Shown in pieces: positions 8,047 through 16,902 of a DNA stretch of 48,639 nucleotides. The notes beneath the pieces are model-generated. The model was not told the DNA's origin and did not search any database. It worked only from the letters and a program-made list of their open reading frames with translations. The translations under genes and the position numbers were made by a program. The DNA lies in contig JBBSBK010000015.1 in assembly GCA_038251315.1 (NCBI GenBank), forward strand, positions 1 through 48,639, in the 5' to 3' direction. The DNA comes from JBBKXP01 sp038251315 (GTDB lineage Bacteria; Pseudomonadota; Alphaproteobacteria; Rhodobacterales; Rhodobacteraceae). Numbering within the stretch: position 1 is the first letter of the stretch; the number at the start of each line of letters is the position of its first letter.

Positions 8047-10497
8047 TTACCCGTCGATCCATCCCTGAAGGCGTTCTGCGGTGCCATGGTCGATGGATTG
8101 CAGACGGCCCATTTGATCCAGATAGGGGCATGGTTGGTCAAGCCGGGCACCTGCAGTATCCAGCGTGAATGCGGCGGACGATGTCAGGTCGGCCATTTCG
8201 TCCCACGCAACCGGCACCGCAACCGGCGCACCGGACCGGGCACGCAGCGACCACGGGGCAATCGCTGTTGCGCCGCGCTCGTTGCGCAGCCAGTCGACAA
8301 AGATGCGCCCCTTGCGCCGGGCCTTGGACATCGACGCGACAAAGCGGGTCGGTTCGCGAACCTCCATGACATGCGCCAGTGTTTTGGAAAACGTGCGCAC
8401 CGTCTCCCAGGTATGGGTCCGGCGCAACGCCACCCAAACGTGGATTCCCTTGCCGCCGGTCAATAACGCGCCGCTTTCCAGCCCCAGGTCGGCCAGCCAT
8501 TGCCGCAGGTCGGTTGCCGCATCGCGCACAGCGCTCCAGGGCAGCCCCTCGTCAGGGTCAAGGTCAAGAACAAGCCGCTCTGGCCGGTCAAGCCTATCGA
8601 TGCGGGCCCCCCAGATGTGAAATTCGATCGTCCCCATCTGCGCCGCGGCGACAAAGGATTCGGGGCGGGTGGCGTAGAGATAATCTGCGCTCGTCCCGTC
8701 GCTTTCCGTGACCGCAATCCGGCGCAGTTCGGTCGGCATGCCACCATGACCGTGTTTCTGGAAAAAACACTCGGCATCGGTCCCGCCGGGGCAGCGCAGC
8801 AACGAAAGCGGCCGGCGTCCGGCGATCTGCGTCAGGCGGTCCCCGGCACGTGCGAAGTAACGGGCGACATCCAGCTTGGTCTGCCCGGATGCACCGAACA
8901 CAGGACGATCCGGGTGGCTGATCCGCACGCCAGAAACAACTGGGGATTCGGTTTGGGGTTGTTCGAGGGTCACAGCCGCAGCCTCCTTGTCCGCGCGAAT
9001 TCCCAGAAAACTGCCATGGCGGATGTGTCCATCGGTGGTGAACTCGGAAAACGCCACCTCGACCACTACACCCGGCGTGACCCAGGTCGCGTCCCGCGCG
9101 ACGGCAGCAGGAACGTCGTCGAAAGGGCTGGTCTTGCGGGATCGCAGGACCTTTGCCAGTCGATCAAAATCCGCGTCCGAAAACCCGGTGCCGATGCGGC
9201 CGCGATAACGCAGGCCATCCGGCCCCGTCTCGCCCACCAGAAGCGAGGCAAAGGGCCTGCCGCGCTTGTCCGATGGCGACAGCCCGCCAATCACGAACTC
9301 CTGCCGTCGGGTACATTTGATCTTGCGCCAACTGCTGGTACGGGCACCGCGATAGGGCGCATCGGCGCGTTTGCTGATGATCCCTTCGGCACCCGCCTTG
9401 CAAGCCGCAGCAAACACCTCTGGCCCCTGTCCCCGGACCTGCGTGCTGATCCGTACTGTGCCGTCTTCGGGTAACGCGGCAACCAGTTCTGCCAATCGTT
9501 CGCTGCGTTCGATCTGCGGACGTTTCGTCCAATCCTTTCCGTCAAGCGACAGCAGGTCAAAACCGTAAAAAACCAGCGGCGCGCCACTGCCCAAGGCATC
9601 CTGCAGCGACGAAAATGCCGACCCGGTGACTCGTGCCGCCATGACCTCGCCGTCGATCAAGGCCGCCGCACAGGGCAAGGCGCTGAAGCCGCCATCGAGT
9701 GCCGCAAACTTGTCGGTCCAGTCGTTGCCGTTGCGTGTGTAGAACCGCGCACCGCCCTTGCCGAGCGCGACAAGGCAGCGATAGCCATCAAACTTTGTTT
9801 CATGACTCCAGTCGTCGCCTTCCGGCGCACTGTCGTACAACGTGGCAAGCTGGAGCTTGTGAAACGCCGGGCGTCGCCCTTGCTGTCCCGTCGCCGGGAT
9901 TGCTTTCGGCTTGGCACCCCTTGCGATCTCCTGCATCGTGCGTCCGCTGCGCACCGAAACGTCGTGACCGCCGGTCAGGCTGTCCGGGTCGTCCGAAACC
10001 AGATTGTCGCGCTCCTTGATCAGCAACCAGTTTTCGCGTTTCTCGCCCTTGCGCGGCTTCATCCGGACCAGCACCCATGCCCCCTGCATCCGCCGGCCCT
10101 GCAAGACGACCTTGAGGTTGCCCGCCGTCAGTCCGGCGTCGGCGTCATCTTTCGGCAACCATGTGCCTTCGTCCCACAGCATCACAGTGCCGCCACCATA
10201 TTCGCCTTTCGGTATGGTCCCTTCGAAATCGCCGTAGTCCAGCGGGTGATCCTCGGTGCGCACGGCCAGCCGTTTCTGCGCGGGATCAGCACTTGGCCCC
10301 CGTGTCACGGCCCAACTCAGCAGGACACCGTTCCATTCCAGCCGAAAATCGTAATGCAGACGCGTGGCGGCGTGTTTCTGGACCAGAAACCGAAGGCCGG
10401 CATGGCATGGTTGCGCGGCGCTGCCGGTCGGTTCGGGCGAGCGCGAAAAATCACGTTTGGCGTTGTAGTCGGCCAGTTTTTCGACGGGCCGCGCCAT
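8047..10497 (-). CDS. ligD: Multifunctional DNA ligase D (phosphoesterase-ligase-polymerase)
   Basis: An 816-residue bacterial NHEJ enzyme with all three modules. The N-terminal 3'-phosphoesterase domain (about 20-165) carries H42, H48 and D50 in KHAATRLHYDFRLE and H84 in EDHPLDYG. The ATP-dependent ligase domain (about 215-510) has adenylation lysine K235 in ETKFDGYR, motif EGIISKR at 371-377 and WRKIK at 390-394. The C-terminal primase-polymerase domain (about 523-816) has D645 and D647 in VLDLDPDEG and a third acidic residue, D735, in IFVDWLRN. The PE-LIG-POL order is the proteobacterial one, unlike mycobacterial POL-PE-LIG. The ATG directly abuts the ku stop codon. No key residue is missing, so the enzyme looks active. 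Confidence 0.96.
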   Translation of the reverse strand: MARPVEKLADYNAKRDFSRSPEPTGSAAQPCHAGLRFLVQKHAATRLHYDFRLEWNGVLLSWAVTRGPSADPAQKRLAVRTEDHPLDYGDFEGTIPKGEYGGGTVMLWDEGTWLPKDDADAGLTAGNLKVVLQGRRMQGAWVLVRMKPRKGEKRENWLLIKERDNLVSDDPDSLTGGHDVSVRSGRTMQEIARGAKPKAIPATGQQGRRPAFHKLQLATLYDSAPEGDDWSHETKFDGYRCLVALGKGGARFYTRNGNDWTDKFAALDGGFSALPCAAALIDGEVMAARVTGSAFSSLQDALGSGAPLVFYGFDLLSLDGKDWTKRPQIERSERLAELVAALPEDGTVRISTQVRGQGPEVFAAACKAGAEGIISKRADAPYRGARTSSWRKIKCTRRQEFVIGGLSPSDKRGRPFASLLVGETGPDGLRYRGRIGTGFSDADFDRLAKVLRSRKTSPFDDVPAAVARDATWVTPGVVVEVAFSEFTTDGHIRHGSFLGIRADKEAAAVTLEQPQTESPVVSGVRISHPDRPVFGASGQTKLDVARYFARAGDRLTQIAGRRPLSLLRCPGGTDAECFFQKHGHGGMPTELRRIAVTESDGTSADYLYATRPESFVAAAQMGTIEFHIWGARIDRLDRPERLVLDLDPDEGLPWSAVRDAATDLRQWLADLGLESGALLTGGKGIHVWVALRRTHTWETVRTFSKTLAHVMEVREPTRFVASMSKARRKGRIFVDWLRNERGATAIAPWSLRARSGAPVAVPVAWDEMADLTSSAAFTLDTAGARLDQPCPYLDQMGRLQSIDHGTAERLQGWIDG

Positions 10498-11346
10498 TTA
10501 CGATGCCTTTTTCCGAGTGCTCTTGGCGCCTGCTTTCGTCGTTTTTGCAAGGGTCTTGTTTGATGCGCCGCCCAAGCTTTGCTTCAGGGCCGACATCAGA
10601 TCGACGACATTTTCGCCGGAAGGGCGTTCTTCTTCGTCGATACTGACGCGCGGCGTCTTGCGGTTCTTCTTCTTGGCGTCCAGCAGGTCGGTCAGCGCCG
10701 TGGCGTAATGATCGGTAAATGTGGCGGCGTCGAATGGAGCCGTCTTTTTCTTGATGAGCGCGGTGGCCAGTTCAAGAAGGTCGTCGTCGGCCTTGGCGTC
10801 CTTGATGTCCGAAAACATCGGTTCGCTGTCGCGCAACTCGTCAGCGTAATACAGCGTCTCAAGCAGCATGCCGTCGCCGCAGGGCTTGATCGCGACCAGG
10901 TATTCCTTGCCCCGCATCGTCATCTGTCCCAAACCCACCTTTTCGCTGGCGCGCAAAGCGTCGCGGATCACACGGTAAGCGTCCTCGGCCAGATCGTCGG
11001 TCGGCACGAGGTAATACGGCTTGTCGAAGTATATCGGTGGAATTTCGCAGGCGCCGACGAACTGCACCAGTTCGAGGGTCTTTTTGGTTTCCAGCCGGAT
11101 CGCGTCGATCTCTTCGGGGTCAAGCAGGATATAGTCGCCGTCGACCTCGTAGCCTTTGACGATGTCATCAGACTTGATCGGGCCGATCCCTGCAACCGTC
11201 TTGTCGTAGTGGACGCGTTTGCCGCTTGGCTTGTGGATCTGGCGGAACGACACGCGCGCCGAAGAATTGTGCGCCGCGTAAAGTTCGACCGGGATCGAAA
11301 CGAGTGAGAGCCGGAGCTGTCCGGTCCAAAGTGCGCGCTGAGCCAT
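10498..11346 (-). CDS. ku: Ku homodimeric DNA end-binding protein
   Basis: A 282-residue bacterial Ku. It binds double-strand break ends as a ring-shaped homodimer and recruits LigD. Family hallmarks are the N-terminal RALWTGQLRLSLVSIPVELY, the HYDKTVAGIGPI stretch, and KPYYLVPTDD. The C-terminus (about 225-282) is a lysine-rich tail (KTTKAGAKSTRKK), common in proteobacterial Ku and thought to aid DNA binding. AGGTGATCC immediately precedes the ATG at 11346. The gene is upstream of ligD with no gap, forming a two-gene NHEJ operon. Confidence 0.96.
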   Translation of the reverse strand: MAQRALWTGQLRLSLVSIPVELYAAHNSSARVSFRQIHKPSGKRVHYDKTVAGIGPIKSDDIVKGYEVDGDYILLDPEEIDAIRLETKKTLELVQFVGACEIPPIYFDKPYYLVPTDDLAEDAYRVIRDALRASEKVGLGQMTMRGKEYLVAIKPCGDGMLLETLYYADELRDSEPMFSDIKDAKADDDLLELATALIKKKTAPFDAATFTDHYATALTDLLDAKKKNRKTPRVSIDEEERPSGENVVDLMSALKQSLGGASNKTLAKTTKAGAKSTRKKAS

Positions 11347-11555
11347 GGATCACCTGTTTTCTGACTGATCTGGGAACCCAACACGCGACGGATGGAAAAC
11401 GATCCATTGAATCAGCGAAAACAGGCGTGCTTTCAAAGGAGCAGCATGGGCTGGTTGCCAAGGCTCCAGATCGATCCGCCCACCATCCGGAAAATGACGA
11501 GCGGCGCGAACGGGATCGGGGAAAAGTCGGGGCGGTGCGAACATGCAGGCACCCC

Positions 11556-11816
11556 GTGGCTGACGGCGACACATGGATTGGCCGCGACTAGCCGCCAGTC
11601 ACACGGGACGAGCGCGACTATTTCCTGCTGTCGCACAAGGGGGATTTGTTCCTGATCGAAAATCGCTGTCCGCATCGCGGCGGCCCGCTCAAGTTCAGCT
11701 ATCTGGACGCGGCCAACTGCATCGTCTGCCCTATGCATCACAACGCCTTTGCGGTGGACCGCCTGATCGCGGCGAAAACGACGCTGCGGCTGTCCAGTGT
11801 GGAGGCCGTCCAATGA
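11556..11816 (+). pseudogene. Remnant of a small Rieske [2Fe-2S] protein with an internal amber codon
   Basis: The plus strand encodes a clear Rieske cluster motif: CPH, then 17 residues, then CPMH, inside DYFLLSHKGDLFLIENR and the following segment. Only a GTG at 11556 offers an upstream start in frame, and the frame is broken by TAG at 11589-11591, 11 codons in. Reading past that codon gives about 86 codons ending at 11814-11816. The context around the stop (IGRD-stop-PPVTRDERDYF) reads as one continuous protein, so a point mutation is plausible. Alternative: translation from an unusual codon after the stop. It lies in a decayed stretch between ku and the formate dehydrogenase genes. No partner oxygenase is present. 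Confidence 0.6.
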
Positions 11817-11854
11817 TGTTGTCCGATTCTTGGCGCGAAGGCGGGACGATCAAG

Positions 11855-12001
11855 ATGGCAAATCTGGTAACGCTGCTGCGCGGCGCGCTGATTGCACCCA
11901 TCGTGATCTTGCTGCTGACCGATCAGCGCAACTGCAAACGCTGTCCACCAACGTCCTGCATTGGTTGGGAGTGTCCCGGATCGCAACATGGGTGTCGATG
12001 A
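11855..12001 (+). pseudogene. N-terminal stub of a CDP-alcohol phosphatidyltransferase-like membrane protein
   Basis: From the ATG at 11855 (or in frame from 11813, overlapping the Rieske stop) the product begins MANLVTLLRGALIAPIVILL followed by LTDQRN. This resembles the first transmembrane helix of CDP-diacylglycerol-dependent phosphatidyltransferases (PgsA-like). The frame then loses similarity and stops at 11999-12001, far short of the roughly 180-200 residues of the family and before any DG-x2-AR-x8-G-x3-D-x3-D active site. It is most likely a truncated gene; an unrelated single-helix peptide is possible. Confidence 0.4.
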
Positions 12002-12295
12002 GCAGCAAAAAAAAGCGCGGCGATCCAGCAGGCCGGAATCGACATTGTCCGGCAGATCGAGATTCCGCACGATCGCATCTTCCCAAATGCAACCGTCGAA
12101 ATCAATGCCAAGATCGCCGCTGGTTACACAGGCACGCTGGTCGATGTCCGCGCCAGACCGTCTCGTGGCTGATCTTGTTCCCTCGTTCCTGCACAAGGAT
12201 CTCAACATTCTGCTCGCTTTGTCGTCGACGGATGCAAGGCGGTGGTCCCGCCCGGCTCGAACTCTCCTCTCGGGATACTGTCGGGCGTGGGGCGG
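12002..12295. other. Decayed stretch without a recognisable intact gene
   Basis: After the phosphatidyltransferase stub, the same plus-strand frame reopens across 12002-12172 and includes an eight-A run at 12007-12014. It reads like real protein (AGIDIVRQIEIPHDRIF, then NATVEINAKIAAGYTGTLV) but I cannot place it in a family. No start codon with a ribosome site is evident. The remaining bases up to the end of fdsA show nothing I can support. With 11347-11555 upstream, where I see no gene either, this makes about 950 bases of apparent gene decay. Confidence 0.4.
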
Positions 12296-15067
12296 TCACA
12301 TTGTCATGACCGCAGTCATGGCCTTGGCACTGCCTGCTGTCACCCGGCAGGCCGAGAACTTGAACTCGGGGATCTTGCCATATGGATCAAGGCTCGGGTT
12401 GGTCAGAACGTTGGCTGCCGCTTCGACAAAGGCGAATGGCAGGAACACCATATCTTCGGCCACCGCGCGGTCAGCACGCGCCATGATCTCGATCCGGCCA
12501 CGGCGCGTTTCGATCGCGATGACACCACCGGGTTCGACGCCCAGCTTGCGCAGGGTCTTGGGGTGCATTGATCCGTTCGCCTCCGGCTCGAGCCCGTCAA
12601 GCACCCTGGCCCGTCGCGTCATCGACCCGGTGTGCCAGTGTTCCAGTTGCCGCCCGGTGATCAGGATCATCGGGTAATCGGCATCGGGCGTTTCGGCGGG
12701 GGCGAGGACACTGGCCGGCGTGAACCGGGCGCGTCCGTCTTTGCGTGGAAAACCGTCGGCAAAGACGATCGGCTGGCCGGGGTCATCCGGGGTCAGGCTC
12801 GGATAGGTCACCGCCGCAATTTCCAGCCGTTCCCAAGTGATATTGTCAAGGCTGCGCATGTTCAACTTCATCTCGGCGAACACTTCCTTTGGATGGGTAT
12901 AGGCCCAACCCAACCCGAGGCGTTTGGCCAATTCGGTGGTAATCCACCAATCCTCGCGCGCTTCTCCGGGCGGCGCCACGGCGGGGCGACCCATCTGCAC
13001 CTGCCGGTTGGTATTCGTCGCCGTGCCGGTCTTTTCGGCCCAGGCCGAGGAGGGAAAGATGATATCGGCATAGTTTGCCGTCTCGGTCAAAAAGATGTCC
13101 TGCACGACCAGCGTGTCCAGCTTGGCCAGCGCTTCACGCGCATGTTCCACATCGGGATCCGACATCGCCGGATTCTCGCCAAGGATATACATGCCCTTGA
13201 TGGCCCCATCATGGATCGCGTCCATGATTTCGACGACGGTCAGCCCCTTCTGCGCTGAAAAATCACCCGATCCCCAGACCTCGGTAAAGGCCGAACGCAC
13301 ACCGTCATCGGTCACCGACTGATAGTCGGGCAGGAACATCGGAATCATCCCGGCATCCGACGCGCCCTGCACGTTGTTCTGGCCGCGCAGCGGATGCAAA
13401 CCGGTGCCGGGGCGACCCACTTGTCCGGTCATCAGCGCCAGCGAGATCAGACAGCGCGAATTGTCGGTGCCGTGGATATGCTGCGAAATCCCCATGCCCC
13501 AGAAGATCATCGCGGATTTGGCCCCGGCAAAGGTGCGGGCGACATCGCGCAGTTCTTCAGGTTTGATGCCGCATAACGGTGCCATCTTTTCCGGCGTGAA
13601 GCCGGCCAGATGTTTCTTCATCGCGTCCCAGTTCTCGGTAAACGCGGCGATGTATTGTTCGTCGTAAAGACGCTCTTCCACAATCACATTCATGATGGCG
13701 TTCAGCAGCGCCACATCCGTGCCGGGACGGAATTGCAGCATATGGGTGGCGAACCGGCGCAGGCCGACGCCGCGCGGGTCCATGACGATCAACTTGCCAC
13801 CGCGCTTGGTGAATTGCTTGAAGAATGTCGCGGCGACCGGGTGGTTTTCTACCGGATTGGCCCCGATCACGATCGCCACATCGGCATGCTCGATCTCGTT
13901 GAATGTGGCAGTTACGGCGGCCGACCCGACGTTTTCCATGAGCGCCGCCACCGACGACGCATGGCAAAGCCGGGTGCAGTGATCGACATTATTATGGCCA
14001 AAGCCCTGTCGGATCAGTTTTTGGAAAAGGTATGCCTCCTCGTTGGAACACTTGGCGGATCCGAACCCGGCGATCTCGGCCCCGCGCCCTTTCAGACGAC
14101 TGGCGGCCAGATCCAGTGCCTCGTCCCAAGACGCCTCGCGGAAATGCGTGTGCCAGTTGGCCGGATCGACGTTCAACCCTTTCGCGGGTGCGTCGGCGCG
14201 ACGGACCAGTGGTTTGGTCAGGCGATGCGGGTGGGCGATATAATCAAAGCCGAACCTGCCCTTGACGCAAAGACGGTGCTCGTTGGCAGGACCATCGATA
14301 CCGTCGACCCAGGCAATCTTGTCATCCTTGATCTTGAACGACAGCTGGCATCCGACGCCGCAATAGGGACAGACGGACTCCACTTCGCGGTCGAAATCCT
14401 TGGAATTGCCATGCCCGGCAGCGTCCAGCACGTTGGCAGGCATCAGCGCCCCGGTCGGACAGGCCTGCACACATTCGCCGCAGGCAACGCATGTGCTATC
14501 GCCCATCGGGTCGTCAAAATCGAACACCGGATAGGCATCATGGCCCCGCCCCGCCATCCCGATCACATCGTTGACCTGCACTTCGCGGCAGGCGCGCACG
14601 CACAGGCCGCATTGGATGCAGGCATCCAGATTAACCGACATGGCGATATGCGAGGCATCAAGCAGCGGAATGCGCCCGACTTCCAACTTGGGAAAGCGGC
14701 TTTCGGCCAGCCCTTGCGCGTCGGCCATATCCCAGAAATGCGACCCGGAGTCGTGTGCTTCGGCCCGCGCAGGCTGGTCGGCGACCAGCATTTCCATGAC
14801 CATCTTGCGCGCGGTCCTGGCCCGGGCGCTTGCCGATTTGACGACCATGCCGGCGGCAGGTTCACGCACACAGGACGCGGCCAACACCCTTTCGCCGTCG
14901 ATCTCGACCATGCAGGCGCGACAGTTGCCGTCGCTGCGATAGCCCGGCGCATCCTTGTGGCACAGGTATGGAATCGTGGTGCCGTGGCGCTTGGCCACCT
15001 GCCAGATGGTCTCGCCCGGCTCGGCCGAAACGTCTTGCCCGTCGAGTGTAAAGGTGATCGCGGTCAT
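12296..15067 (-). CDS. fdsA: NAD-dependent formate dehydrogenase, molybdenum catalytic subunit (FdsA type)
   Basis: A 923-residue catalytic subunit that oxidises formate to CO2 at a bis-MGD molybdenum centre and passes electrons along Fe-S clusters. Domains in order: [2Fe-2S] ferredoxin (C36, C49, C52, C66); NuoG-like segment; two [4Fe-4S] motifs (C150/C153/C156/C160 and C193/C196/C199/C203); [4Fe-4S] of the molybdopterin domain (C233, C236, C240, C267); molybdopterin oxidoreductase domain; and a C-terminal dinucleotide-binding domain with GRQLEHWHTGSMTRRA. The molybdenum ligand is cysteine, not selenocysteine: C368 in DHCTRLCHASSV. The start overlaps the stop of the preceding subunit gene (ATGA). 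The accessory genes that usually follow (fdhD/fdsC, fdsD) are absent here and a decayed region follows instead. Confidence 0.94.
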   Translation of the reverse strand: MTAITFTLDGQDVSAEPGETIWQVAKRHGTTIPYLCHKDAPGYRSDGNCRACMVEIDGERVLAASCVREPAAGMVVKSASARARTARKMVMEMLVADQPARAEAHDSGSHFWDMADAQGLAESRFPKLEVGRIPLLDASHIAMSVNLDACIQCGLCVRACREVQVNDVIGMAGRGHDAYPVFDFDDPMGDSTCVACGECVQACPTGALMPANVLDAAGHGNSKDFDREVESVCPYCGVGCQLSFKIKDDKIAWVDGIDGPANEHRLCVKGRFGFDYIAHPHRLTKPLVRRADAPAKGLNVDPANWHTHFREASWDEALDLAASRLKGRGAEIAGFGSAKCSNEEAYLFQKLIRQGFGHNNVDHCTRLCHASSVAALMENVGSAAVTATFNEIEHADVAIVIGANPVENHPVAATFFKQFTKRGGKLIVMDPRGVGLRRFATHMLQFRPGTDVALLNAIMNVIVEERLYDEQYIAAFTENWDAMKKHLAGFTPEKMAPLCGIKPEELRDVARTFAGAKSAMIFWGMGISQHIHGTDNSRCLISLALMTGQVGRPGTGLHPLRGQNNVQGASDAGMIPMFLPDYQSVTDDGVRSAFTEVWGSGDFSAQKGLTVVEIMDAIHDGAIKGMYILGENPAMSDPDVEHAREALAKLDTLVVQDIFLTETANYADIIFPSSAWAEKTGTATNTNRQVQMGRPAVAPPGEAREDWWITTELAKRLGLGWAYTHPKEVFAEMKLNMRSLDNITWERLEIAAVTYPSLTPDDPGQPIVFADGFPRKDGRARFTPASVLAPAETPDADYPMILITGRQLEHWHTGSMTRRARVLDGLEPEANGSMHPKTLRKLGVEPGGVIAIETRRGRIEIMARADRAVAEDMVFLPFAFVEAAANVLTNPSLDPYGKIPEFKFSACRVTAGSAKAMTAVMTM

Positions 15068-16818
15068 TGTTTGCTCTCCAGCGCCTGTGCGGTGTCATAG
15101 CCATCGGTCGGAGGCGCGTCGGCATGCGCCCCCACCTCACCCGCGAAATGCTTCATCACCATGCGGATCGGGTTTGGCGCCGCCTGTCCCAGCCCGCAGA
15201 TCGACGCATCGCCCATTGCCACGCATAGCTCTTCCAGCAGCGGCTGATCCCAGCGGTCGGCCTGCATCAGCTTGACCGCCTTTTCGCAACCGACCCGGCA
15301 GGGGGTGCATTGGCCGCAGCTTTCATCCTCGAAAAACCGCAGCATGTTCAGGGCGGCAGCGCGGGCGCTGTCCTTGTCCGACAGCACCACGACCGCCGCC
15401 GACCCGATGAACGACCCGAGCGGTTGCAGCGTGTCAAAATCCAGCGGCACATCGTTGATCGACGCGGGCAGCAGCCCCGACGATGGGCCACCGGGCTGAT
15501 AGGCCTTGAAGCTGTGACCCTCGGCCATGCCCCCGGAGGCGGCGATCACGTCCATGATTGTCGATCCGGCCGCCAACAGATACACGCCCGGCTTTGCGAC
15601 CCGCCCCGATACCGAATAGGATCGCAACCCCTTGCGTCCGTTCAGTTCCGTGGCGTTCAGGCATTCTGGCCCTTCACGGACCACCCGCGCCACCCAATGC
15701 AGGGTTTCGACGTTGTGGACCAGCGTCGGACGGTCGAAAATGCCTACTTGTGCGACAAAGGGCGGGCGATGCCGGGGCAACCCGCGCTTGCCCTCGATGC
15801 TTTCGATCATCGCGGATTCCTCGCCGCAGATGTAGGCGCCCGCACCCCGGCGCAGGTCGATGTGACCTGGCGCGACCAACCCTGCGGATTCCAGTGCTGC
15901 GATCTCGCGCCGCAAAATCTCCAGCACGGCGGGATATTCGTCGCGCATGTAGATGAAACAGGTCTGCGCCTCGACCGCCCAGGCGGCGATCAGCATCCCC
16001 TCGAGAAACAGATGCGGCGCGCGTTCCAGGTGATAGCGGTCCTTGAACGTTCCCGGCTCTCCCTCGTCGCCATTGACGGCAAGGTAGCGCGGGCCGGGAT
16101 TGGCGCGCACGAAGCCCCACTTTTTCCCCGACGGAAACCCCGCCCCGCCAAGACCGCGCAGGCCCGAGGCCATCACATCGGTCTGCACCTTTTGCCAGTC
16201 GCCGCTTTTGCGCAGGTCTTTCAGCCGCGCGTAGCCGCCGCCTGCAACATAGGCATCAAAGCCTTCGTAATCGGGAACATGTGCATGGGTGTTCCCAGCC
16301 GCAATCGCCGCAATCACCTTGTCTGGGGTGGCATGATCGATATGGTGGTGACCGATTTCCAGCACCGGGGCGGTATCGCAGCGCCCCATGCAGGGCGCAC
16401 GCAGCACCCGCACCGCGCCTGCATCCAGACCAGCCTCCAATGCTGCCTTCAAGGTCTGCGCCCCGGCCAGTTCGCATGAGAGCGAATCGCAGACCCGGAT
16501 GGTGAGGGCGGGGGGGGGCGCCTCGTCCTCTTTCACTACGTCGAAATGGGCGTAAAACGTGGCGACCTCGTAGACTTCGGCCTGCCCGATGCGCATTTCT
16601 TCGGCAAGCGCGCGCAGATGCGCGGCCTGCAGGCAGCCGTAGGCGTCTTGAATCCGGTGCAGATATTCGATCAGCAGATCGCGTCGGCGCGGCGCACCGC
16701 CCAGCAAGGCCTTGACCTGATCCCACGCGGTATCATCCAGCTGGCGGCCCTTGGGCGTATGCCGCCCCTTGCCCTTGCCCGATTTCCAGATGCCCGGCCT
16801 TGCGTTCTCAACGTTCAT
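15064..16818 (-). CDS. Formate dehydrogenase diaphorase subunit, FdsG-FdsB (NuoE-NuoF) fusion
   Basis: A 584-residue protein that moves electrons from formate dehydrogenase to NAD+. Residues about 20-180 are a NuoE-like thioredoxin-fold [2Fe-2S] domain with cysteines at 110, 115, 143 and 147. Residues about 195-570 are NuoF-like, with the NADH/FMN loop GLRGLGGAGFPSGKKW (220-235), VNGDEGEPGTFKDR, and the [4Fe-4S] ligands C501, C504, C507 (ESCGQCTPCRVGC) and C541. In Rhodobacter and Cupriavidus the two parts are separate genes, fdsG and fdsB; here they are fused, and the pair with the catalytic subunit is compact. The ATG at 16818 has AGGGGGAAAG just upstream, better than an in-frame start at 16842. 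Confidence 0.93.
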   Translation of the reverse strand: MNVENARPGIWKSGKGKGRHTPKGRQLDDTAWDQVKALLGGAPRRRDLLIEYLHRIQDAYGCLQAAHLRALAEEMRIGQAEVYEVATFYAHFDVVKEDEAPPPALTIRVCDSLSCELAGAQTLKAALEAGLDAGAVRVLRAPCMGRCDTAPVLEIGHHHIDHATPDKVIAAIAAGNTHAHVPDYEGFDAYVAGGGYARLKDLRKSGDWQKVQTDVMASGLRGLGGAGFPSGKKWGFVRANPGPRYLAVNGDEGEPGTFKDRYHLERAPHLFLEGMLIAAWAVEAQTCFIYMRDEYPAVLEILRREIAALESAGLVAPGHIDLRRGAGAYICGEESAMIESIEGKRGLPRHRPPFVAQVGIFDRPTLVHNVETLHWVARVVREGPECLNATELNGRKGLRSYSVSGRVAKPGVYLLAAGSTIMDVIAASGGMAEGHSFKAYQPGGPSSGLLPASINDVPLDFDTLQPLGSFIGSAAVVVLSDKDSARAAALNMLRFFEDESCGQCTPCRVGCEKAVKLMQADRWDQPLLEELCVAMGDASICGLGQAAPNPIRMVMKHFAGEVGAHADAPPTDGYDTAQALESKQ

Positions 16819-16902
16819 GTCTTTCCCCCTGCTGGCGCGCATTTTTGGCCTGAATCGGCCATAGTATCAAATACGTTTATCGGAATGCGTCATTTGCTGA
16901 GG

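Noticed and set aside
12296..15067. Selenocysteine formate dehydrogenase
   Set aside because: The catalytic position is a cysteine codon (RLCH), and no in-frame TGA is present.
13610..15100. A 496-codon plus-strand frame opposite fdsA
   Set aside because: The opposite strand encodes a complete formate dehydrogenase subunit with all cluster ligands; this frame has no ribosome site or known motif.
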